Assembly: GCA_015492355.1 (NCBI GenBank)
Contig: WGFF01000083.1
Coordinates: 1 to 10,481, forward strand
Source: Deltaproteobacteria bacterium
GTDB taxonomy: Bacteria; Desulfobacterota; GWC2-55-46; S146-73
Length of the DNA: 10,481 bases
Direction of reading: 5' to 3'
Shown: piece after piece, positions 5,174 to 10,481 of the stretch
How the letters are laid out: each line of letters begins with the position of its first letter
Position numbering within the stretch: position 1 is the stretch's first letter
The notes under the pieces: model-generated
Seen by the model: only the letters and a program-made list of their open reading frames with translations
What the model was told of the DNA's origin: nothing
Database searches by the model: none
Position numbers and translations under genes: made by a program

Positions 5174-6726
5174 GCGATACAGAGAAAAGGATACTCCTTA
5201 CCATATTGCTTTCCATGGTGGTTATATTCCTCCACTCCTACATACTGAACAGGTTTTACGAGCCATCTGTAAAGGAAAAGACCGTGGAGGTGGAGGAAAA
5301 GGAGGAAAAGAAGGCTCAAGAGAAAAGGGCAGAACAAAAAGTACCTCAAACCCTTGTTCCATATCATATTCCCGAGGATGTAGAGGAAAAGACCACAACC
5401 TTGGAGACCCCGCTTTTCAGGGCTATGTTTACGACCATCGGTGGTGGTATAAAGAACTGGAGCCTTAAGGGATACAGAGAGGCACTCGATGAGGATTCTG
5501 AACCTGTGGACATGATAGGTATAAGGACCAAGGAGAGTGCCCTTTCAACAGCCCTTGCAGAACAGGGAAAGGTCACAGTGATCCCCTTTGAGAGATTCGA
5601 GAGCAGTGACGGAGCTATAAGATTCTTCTGGCAATCGCCAGAGGGAATAAGGGTAGAGAAGAGATACGCCATGGGCAGGGACTACACCATAGATGTGGAG
5701 ATAAGGGTATCCAACGGTAGTAAGAGAAGATTCACAGGTGCGGTGGAGGATACCCTTGTGGCACATCTCGAAAAGAACAACTACTACTACCACACAGGTC
5801 CGCTCATCCGTACAGAAAAGGAACTCATAAGACAGCCTGCTGATACAGCAAGGGAGACAGGCAGGGACAACATAAGGTGGCTCGGTCTGGAGGACAAATA
5901 CTTTCTTCTGTCGATCCATCCCCCTGAAAAACACTTCTTTACATGGTCAACAGAGGTCATAGCAGAAAACCTTGCAAGGGCTATTATATCCATACCCCTT
6001 GAGCTCGAGCCAGGAGAGAACTCTATTATAAGATATACCTCCTACATAGGTCCAAAGGAGTACGATCTCCTTGTAAAATACGGGCTTGAGGAAGCCATAG
6101 AGTTCGGCTTCTTTTCCTTCCTTGCAAAGCCCTTTCTCGTTATCCTTAATTTTTTTGAACGATATCTTAAAAACTACGGACTCGCCATAATCGTACTTAC
6201 ATGCATCATAAAGATAATCTTCTATCCCCTGACAAAACACAGCCTCAACTCCATGAAGGAGCTCCAGAAGATCCAGCCCCAGCTCAATGCCTTACGGGAG
6301 AAATACAAAAACGACAAGGAAAGGATGCAAAAAGAGCTCATGGAGCTCTACAAACGCTACAAGATAAATCCCCTGGGAGGGTGTCTACCCATACTCCTTC
6401 AGATACCTGTATTCATAGCCCTGTACGAGGTACTCTCTGTAGCCATAGAACTGAGACATGCCCCGTTTGTTCTGTGGATAAGGGACCTCTCTGCAAAGGA
6501 CCCATACTATGTGACCCCTCTGCTTATGGGTGCTTCCATGTTCATCCAGCAGAAACTCACCCCCACAACAGTCGATCCCGCACAGGAAAAGATAATGCTC
6601 CTCATGCCAGTGGTATTTACCATACTCTTCATGAGCTTTCCTTCAGGGCTCGTTCTTTACTGGCTTGTAAACAACATACTTTCCATAATCCAGCAGTACC
6701 ACATACACAAGTCCTCAAAGAGATGA
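5170..6726 (+). CDS. yidC: Membrane protein insertase YidC (Oxa1 family, diderm type)
   Basis: Inserts and folds inner-membrane proteins, alone or with SecYEG. ATG 5170 (518 aa) is chosen over an in-frame start 18 codons earlier: it begins MSDTEKR, has an AAAAGGA site just upstream, and overlaps yidD by ATGA. TM1 is about residues 8-27. A charged coiled linker (about 33-58) and a large periplasmic beta domain (about 60-300) follow. The conserved five-helix core begins near 315: KNYGLAIIVLTCIIK with FYPLT, a cytoplasmic coiled hairpin (about 360-398), NPLGGCLPILLQIPVFIALY (400-419), the DPYYVTPLLMG helix, and FPSGLVLYWLVNNILSIIQQ (490-509). The position of the essential groove arginine (E. coli R366) is Lys348. 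It overlaps mnmE by four bases. Confidence 0.96.
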   Translation: MSDTEKRILLTILLSMVVIFLHSYILNRFYEPSVKEKTVEVEEKEEKKAQEKRAEQKVPQTLVPYHIPEDVEEKTTTLETPLFRAMFTTIGGGIKNWSLKGYREALDEDSEPVDMIGIRTKESALSTALAEQGKVTVIPFERFESSDGAIRFFWQSPEGIRVEKRYAMGRDYTIDVEIRVSNGSKRRFTGAVEDTLVAHLEKNNYYYHTGPLIRTEKELIRQPADTARETGRDNIRWLGLEDKYFLLSIHPPEKHFFTWSTEVIAENLARAIISIPLELEPGENSIIRYTSYIGPKEYDLLVKYGLEEAIEFGFFSFLAKPFLVILNFFERYLKNYGLAIIVLTCIIKIIFYPLTKHSLNSMKELQKIQPQLNALREKYKNDKERMQKELMELYKRYKINPLGGCLPILLQIPVFIALYEVLSVAIELRHAPFVLWIRDLSAKDPYYVTPLLMGASMFIQQKLTPTTVDPAQEKIMLLMPVVFTILFMSFPSGLVLYWLVNNILSIIQQYHIHKSSKR

Positions 6727-8090
6727 AAGCCACTGATACCATAACCGCGCCTGCCACACCCTGGGGTGAGGGTGGTATAGGTATTGTAAGGATAAGTGGG
6801 CCCCTTGCACCTGAAATAGCCAGAAAGGTCTTCAGGTTGAAAGACCCCGAGATAAAGGAACGGTATCTCCACTATGGCAGGATAGTGGACCCCCTCACGG
6901 ATACAACCATAGATGATGGTTTTCTTGTCTATATGAAGGGCCCGAGGTCATACACAGGGGAGGAGGTGGTCGAGCTCCATTGCCACGGAGGACCACTCAT
7001 CTTGCAGAAGGTAGTTGAGGTGGTCATAAAAAACGGTGCACGCCTTGCTGAGCCAGGGGAGTTTACAAAACAGGCATTCCTCAACGGAAAGATGGACCTT
7101 ACCCAGGCTGAGGCAGTGTGCGAGGTCATAAAGGCACGTACTGATACAGCGCTCAGAAGTGCACGGGGTAGACTCGAAGGGAGGCTCTCAAAGAGGATAC
7201 ACCAGCTGAGGGACATCCTTGTTGAGGTACTGGTCCCTGTAGAGGCAGAGCTCGATTTCCCTGAGGATGGTCTCCAGGGGCTTTCTGAAGAAAGATTCCT
7301 CGAACACCTCTCCACAGTGGAAAGGGGGCTCAAAAGACTCATCAATACCTACAGCGAAGGGGCAGTACTCAAGTACGGTATAAAAACCCTCATCCTCGGC
7401 AGACCCAATGTGGGTAAATCGAGCCTCCTCAACGTACTCCTGAGAGAGGAGCGGGCAATAGTTGCCCCTCTGCCGGGTACAACAAGGGATATCATAGAGG
7501 ATACAATAAACATAAGGGGCTTACCCGTAAGGATAATGGACACCGCAGGACTCAGATCGACAGACGATTATGTGGAATCCATGGGTGTGAGGATGGCTCG
7601 TCAGAGGATAGAGGATGCAGAACTTGTGCTCTTTGTTCTGGACTCATCTGTGGATGATTTCAGGGAGGATGTGGCACTCCTTCAGGACCTCAGGGAAAAG
7701 AAGGTCATAATAGTTGCAAACAAGGTAGACCTTGTGGATGACTCCACCTGTGGAAGGATAGAATCCATCTTCAAGGGATACAGGCTTGTTTTTACATCCG
7801 CACTCCACGACAGGGGCATAGAGAGGCTCAAGGACAGTATATACACCTGTGCAGTGGGGAAGATCTGTAGCCAGGATACAGATCCAGGGGAGTTCATAAC
7901 CTCCCTACGGCAGAAAAGGGCACTTGAGCAGGCGCTTGAGTGTGTGGCCCGGGCAAAAAATAGCCCCATAAGGGAACTCCAGGCAGAGGACATAAAAGGG
8001 GCACTCACAAAACTATCGGAGTTCGTCGGGGAGATAACCACAGAGGATATCCTCGACAGGATATTCAGCGAGTTCTGCATAGGGAAATGA
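6723..8090 (+). CDS. mnmE: tRNA uridine-5-carboxymethylaminomethyl(34) synthesis GTPase MnmE
   Basis: GTPase that, with MnmG, modifies the wobble uridine (U34) of certain tRNAs using a folate one-carbon unit. The 455-aa length is normal. ATG 6723 is chosen over the longer open frame because it overlaps the yidC stop as ATGA and begins with the family N-terminus DTITAPATPWGEGGIGIVRISG. The folate-binding N-domain includes SYTGEEVVELHCHGG (76-90) and PGEFTKQAFLNGKMDLTQAEAV. The inserted Ras-like G domain has G1 GRPNVGKS (226-233), G2 TT (253-254), G3 DTAG (273-276) and G4 NKVD (333-336). The C-terminal CIGK (452-455) carries the catalytic Cys452. No jag/khpB gene lies before it, and no mnmG follows; the next gene is convergent. 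Confidence 0.96.
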   Translation: MKATDTITAPATPWGEGGIGIVRISGPLAPEIARKVFRLKDPEIKERYLHYGRIVDPLTDTTIDDGFLVYMKGPRSYTGEEVVELHCHGGPLILQKVVEVVIKNGARLAEPGEFTKQAFLNGKMDLTQAEAVCEVIKARTDTALRSARGRLEGRLSKRIHQLRDILVEVLVPVEAELDFPEDGLQGLSEERFLEHLSTVERGLKRLINTYSEGAVLKYGIKTLILGRPNVGKSSLLNVLLREERAIVAPLPGTTRDIIEDTINIRGLPVRIMDTAGLRSTDDYVESMGVRMARQRIEDAELVLFVLDSSVDDFREDVALLQDLREKKVIIVANKVDLVDDSTCGRIESIFKGYRLVFTSALHDRGIERLKDSIYTCAVGKICSQDTDPGEFITSLRQKRALEQALECVARAKNSPIRELQAEDIKGALTKLSEFVGEITTEDILDRIFSEFCIGK

Positions 8091-8101
8091 TAAAACCAGA
8101 G

Positions 8102-8159
8102 GTTTTGGGGAGGGGAGTTCGAGGGGAACCCCTTTTACAAAAGGGGTTCCCCTCGGGAT
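8102..8159 (-). repeat. Dispersed palindromic repeat, copy 2 (inverted, between convergent genes)
   Basis: The stem arms are 8121-8136 and 8139-8154 around AC, a perfect 16-bp inverted repeat. The 19-nt tail is at 8102-8120, and ATCCC is read on the minus strand at 8155-8159. Compared with copy 1, the stem differs at one A-T pair changed to G-C on both arms, leaving pairing intact. Two tail bases also differ. It occupies most of the 97-bp spacer between the mnmE and clc stops, so a bidirectional terminator role is plausible, although no T-run follows. Confidence 0.85.
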
Positions 8160-8187
8160 ACAGACAAACACCGAACCAGCCCCACCA

Positions 8188-9549
8188 TCATCCCTCGTCT
8201 TTCTTTTTGCCTATCTTTTTCAGTACCGTTATGAGGTTCTGCATGGCGCCGGTGAAGCTTCTGTCCCTGTAGCGGTATTTGGGGCTTACGTATTCCATCT
8301 CTTTTCCTATTTCCACCTCTATGGAGGCGGACTTCTTCATGGCGAGTATCTGGGAGGGATAGACACTCCTGTGTCCACTCATGATGAAGCTTATCACGCA
8401 TGCGATGGCTGCATAGGGTGCTATATTCGAGCCGAAGAGCTCCACAGCCATTATGCTCGCTGCAATGGGTGTGTTGGCAGAGCCTGCAAGGAGGCTTACA
8501 AGACCTATGGCAGAGAATATAACTATATCCGACTCCACCATGTGTCCATAGAGGTTACCCGATGTGGCGCCTATAAAGAAGATGGGTGTTACAATACCTC
8601 CACTCCCGCCGAAGTTAAGGGTTATGCTTGTAAAGATGGACTTCATTATGAAGTCGTACCAGGGTACGGGTTCTCCACCCAAGGCAGAGTGGATGCCTGA
8701 GATACCCAGTCCAAGGAACCTGTCAGAGAAGACAAGGCTCAGTACCACGAGCACCACCCCTCCAAGGAGTGCCTGCCTGTAGGGAGGGAGCCCAACCCTC
8801 TCTGAAACACTCTTGCCGAGCCTCATTATCTCGACGAGTATGAAGGAACATATACCGAAGAACATACCACCCAGCACAACCTTTATGAAGAAGGACTGGG
8901 TGAACACAGGTACGTAGTTTATATGATGGTAAAAATACTTTATACCCAGTGCAGAGGTGACCTGGTAGCTTATTATGCCTGCAACAAAGGAAGGGAGCAG
9001 TACATCGTATAGTATGCTCCCCACAAAGAGCACCTCTATACCGAATATGGCACCTGCTATGGGTGTGCCGAACACAGCGGCAAAACCCCCGCTTATACCG
9101 CATATAACGAGTTTTTTCCTGTCGATGTCCTCAAATTTGAATATATCAGCAAAGACAGAGGAAAGACCTGCCCCTATCTGGGCACAGGGTCCTTCCTTGC
9201 CAGCAGACCCACCAAAGGCAAGGGTTATAACAGTGGCAACAAGCTTCACGGGCACAACCATAGCCTTTATCCTGCCAGAGCGCTTGTGTACAGCCTCGAT
9301 TACCTTTTCTGTTCCATGACCTTCTGCCTCAGGTGCAAGACGCCTTATTATGACCGTACTCAGAACCAGTGCCAGTGGCAGGAATATGAAATAGTACCTG
9401 AACCTGCCAGCAACACCCATGCCCCAGTTGAGTACATGGAGGAATAGGGCTGTAGAAAGCCCCACTATGGCACCTATCACAGAGGCAAGGATGAGCCATT
9501 TGAAGACACTTATGAATATTATCGTCTCTTCCCTAAGTCCTCTTCTCAC
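8188..9549 (-). CDS. CLC-family chloride channel/antiporter
   Basis: Polytopic inner-membrane anion transporter, 453 aa, with no C-terminal CBS domains. Family motifs are present: GKEGP (117-121) with the gating glutamate E119, GGIVTPIFFIG (317-327) corresponding to the GxFxP anion site, and RSVYPSQIL with Y397 at the position of the central pore tyrosine. The first motif is EGHGTEKV (76-83) in place of GSGIP, so the usual Ser is His78. The internal proton-pathway glutamate of E. coli ClcA (E203) appears to be Val173 in GIEVLF, a residue seen in channel-type CLCs. Coupling to protons is therefore uncertain. Translation starts at GTG 9549; no clear ribosome site is visible, and a TATAAG sequence lies about 20 bases upstream on this strand. 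Its 3' end converges on mnmE. Confidence 0.9.
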   Translation of the reverse strand: MRRGLREETIIFISVFKWLILASVIGAIVGLSTALFLHVLNWGMGVAGRFRYYFIFLPLALVLSTVIIRRLAPEAEGHGTEKVIEAVHKRSGRIKAMVVPVKLVATVITLAFGGSAGKEGPCAQIGAGLSSVFADIFKFEDIDRKKLVICGISGGFAAVFGTPIAGAIFGIEVLFVGSILYDVLLPSFVAGIISYQVTSALGIKYFYHHINYVPVFTQSFFIKVVLGGMFFGICSFILVEIMRLGKSVSERVGLPPYRQALLGGVVLVVLSLVFSDRFLGLGISGIHSALGGEPVPWYDFIMKSIFTSITLNFGGSGGIVTPIFFIGATSGNLYGHMVESDIVIFSAIGLVSLLAGSANTPIAASIMAVELFGSNIAPYAAIACVISFIMSGHRSVYPSQILAMKKSASIEVEIGKEMEYVSPKYRYRDRSFTGAMQNLITVLKKIGKKKDEG

Positions 9550-9592
9550 AGTACCGATATAATCTTATAAGGTTTCTGGAAAGGAGAAGCCA

Positions 9593-9627
9593 GAGGGAAA
9601 GACCCCTTGCAAGAGGTGGTTTTTCCC
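9593..9627. repeat. Imperfect hairpin, possibly a degraded copy of the palindromic repeat
   Basis: GAGGGAAA begins this segment as in the other copies. GGGAAA (9595-9600) pairs with TTTCCC (9622-9627), and ACCCCTTG (9602-9609) pairs with CAAGAGGT (9610-9617) with one mismatch. The centre TTGCAA differs from the GT/AC centre of the clear copies and resembles the palindrome at 4871-4890. It lies upstream of the clc start on the minus strand. Membership in the same family is uncertain. Confidence 0.4.
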
Positions 9628-9683
9628 AGAGGTATAATAATCCTGGTTACCAGAAGTATATCCCTTCCCGGTTTTTTACAAGG

Positions 9684-9713
9684 TCCGCCAGAATGCCCTG
9701 CCCTGTGGGCGGA
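9684..9713 (-). terminator. Possible hairpin after the SYLF gene
   Basis: TCCGCC (9684-9689) and GGCGGA (9708-9713) are inverted repeats with an 18-nt loop, 8 bases beyond the SYLF stop when read on the minus strand. The sequence after the hairpin on that strand is CCTTGTAAAAAA rather than a T-run, so it is not a good intrinsic terminator. A 3'-end stabilising hairpin is an alternative. Confidence 0.3.
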
Positions 9714-9721
9714 GGGCCTCA

Positions 9722-10411
9722 TCACCTTGAAAAAGAAGAAAGGATATCTACAAGCCCCTTTGCCTCCTGTGGAAGGTGGTCCCTTTCCATATCGAATATG
9801 GTACGCACGGTTATATCCCCTCTGGAGTAGTAATTCTGGTTGTCCTTCTTATCCTCCTTTATCACCGCACCTTCGAGGGAGAGCCCGATGAAAAGCCCCT
9901 TTGTGCGGGAATAGGACAGGACTGCTGCTGTGAGTGTTGCATCGAGTTCCGCACCTGCACGCCTTCCAACAGGTCCCCCTGCAATGGATGCATCTGCACC
10001 GAGGGTGAATTTACTCTTCAGCACACCATCTATGCCCTCTTCTGTCATGAAAACGAGTATGAGGTCCACTGACTGGGCACCTATCTGCCAGCCGATACTG
10101 CCACCTGTGATAGTAAAAAATGCGGGTCCACTCCATCTCTGTGTACGCGGGTCGTGTTTCAATATCACACCCTCACCGTACCTCCCGCCTATGACAAAAC
10201 CTGCCTTGATAACCCCGGGGAATATACCTATACCATAACAGCGGGAAAGCACCCCTTCAGGGATTCCCTTCTCAGGGGTTGCCATCATCTCCTTTATCAC
10301 TGTTACCGCATCCTCCACCTTTCTTGCAGGTGTCTTCTCAACGCCGAAGACCACATCCACCCGCAGGAAAAGGAGCAGCAGGAGATATACAATCAGGTAA
10401 CGCCTGTTCAT
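9722..10411 (-). CDS. Secreted SYLF-domain (Ysc84/DUF500) lipid-binding protein
   Basis: 229-aa protein of the SYLF/Ysc84 family, which includes phosphoinositide-binding eukaryotic members; the role of bacterial exported members is not settled. Residues 1-23 form a signal peptide: basic MNRR, a Leu-rich core, and probable cleavage after VFG. The SYLF core starts near residue 53 and contains CYGIGIFPGVIKAGFVIGG, then RYGEGVILKHD, WSGPAFFTITGGSIGWQIG and DLILVFMTEEGIDGVL. It ends with the GADASIAGGPVGRRAGA and YSRTKGLFIGLSLEGAVI segments typical of the family. There is no lipobox Cys near the cleavage site, so a soluble periplasmic protein is more likely than a lipoprotein. The ATG has no obvious ribosome site. 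It is transcribed in the same direction as clc, 172 bp away, so it may be separately expressed. Confidence 0.88.
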   Translation of the reverse strand: MNRRYLIVYLLLLLFLRVDVVFGVEKTPARKVEDAVTVIKEMMATPEKGIPEGVLSRCYGIGIFPGVIKAGFVIGGRYGEGVILKHDPRTQRWSGPAFFTITGGSIGWQIGAQSVDLILVFMTEEGIDGVLKSKFTLGADASIAGGPVGRRAGAELDATLTAAVLSYSRTKGLFIGLSLEGAVIKEDKKDNQNYYSRGDITVRTIFDMERDHLPQEAKGLVDILSSFSR

Positions 10412-10443
10412 GACAGAATAGATCGAGCCAGTTTTCTGATGCT

Positions 10444-10481
10444 GAGGGAAACCCCTTTTGTAAAAGGTGTTTCCCTCAAAC
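10444..10481 (+). repeat. Dispersed palindromic repeat, copy 3 (truncated by the window edge)
   Basis: Stem arms 10444-10459 and 10462-10477 surround GT, with sequence identical to copy 1 except T at 10468, which breaks one C-G pair. CT precedes the stem as in copy 1, and AAAC follows, matching the start of the copy 1 tail before the window ends. It lies just upstream of the SYLF gene start, in the same + orientation as copy 1. Confidence 0.8.

Noticed and set aside
6201..6722. Long open frame upstream of and in frame with mnmE, which would give a 629-aa protein
   Set aside because: It overlaps yidC in another frame, has a composition unlike any MnmE domain, and the family N-terminus starts exactly at ATG 6723 with an ATGA overlap. 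It is a chance open frame.
8110..8155. Possible CRISPR repeat or transposon end at the palindromes
   Set aside because: Copies are kilobases apart, in both orientations, with no spacer array or cas gene; no transposase gene or target duplication is visible in the window.

Overview
This window is a chromosomal replication-origin neighbourhood of a bacterium. It holds a glutamate-family dehydrogenase, then dnaA, a short A+T-rich origin region, dnaN, and the rpmH-rnpA-yidD-yidC-mnmE operon, all on the + strand. A CLC-type chloride transporter gene and a secreted SYLF-domain protein gene follow on the - strand. The organism is very probably a diderm (Gram-negative-type) bacterium, because YidC has the large N-terminal periplasmic domain and the SYLF protein has an export signal. 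Codon use leans strongly to AGG/AGA for Arg and ATA for Ile, and intergenic DNA carries G/C-run palindromes. This fits a Nitrospirota/Thermodesulfovibrio-like or deltaproteobacterial lineage, but that placement is an inference of low confidence.

Layout: 16-1260 NAD-type glutamate dehydrogenase. 1261-1357 dnaA promoter region. 1346-1377 a cluster of DnaA boxes, two of them perfect, overlapping the first codons of dnaA. 1358-2725 dnaA. 2726-2923 the likely oriC, with one perfect DnaA box, several TATCAAC-type variant boxes, and a DnaA-trio-like tract followed by A+T-rich DNA. 2924-4024 dnaN. 4025-4270 the leader of the next operon, with a promoter candidate and a long palindromic repeat. 4271-8090 rpmH, rnpA, yidD, yidC and mnmE, with a 1-nt gap or ATGA overlaps except for a 131-bp interval before yidD that holds a perfect 20-bp palindrome. 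8091-8187 a convergent spacer with a second copy of the repeat. 8188-9549 (-) clc. 9550-9721 a spacer with two imperfect hairpins. 9722-10411 (-) SYLF protein. A third clear copy of the repeat runs off the right edge. No stretch over 300 bases lacks a gene.

How it works together: DnaA binds its boxes to open the origin and probably to control its own promoter, and DnaN is the replicative clamp. RpmH (ribosome), RnpA (RNase P protein), YidD/YidC (membrane protein insertion) and MnmE (tRNA wobble modification) form the conserved growth operon usually found beside oriC. Here that operon runs in the same direction as dnaA-dnaN and lies downstream of them, rather than divergently upstream.

The gene content is ordinary, and I did not find a new defence or metabolic system. 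The observations most worth follow-up are (1) a recognisable DnaA-trio basal unwinding arrangement between dnaA and dnaN, (2) a dispersed 53-nt palindromic element whose two full copies differ by a compensatory base-pair change in the stem, and (3) one copy of that element in the apparent 5' leader of the rpmH operon.
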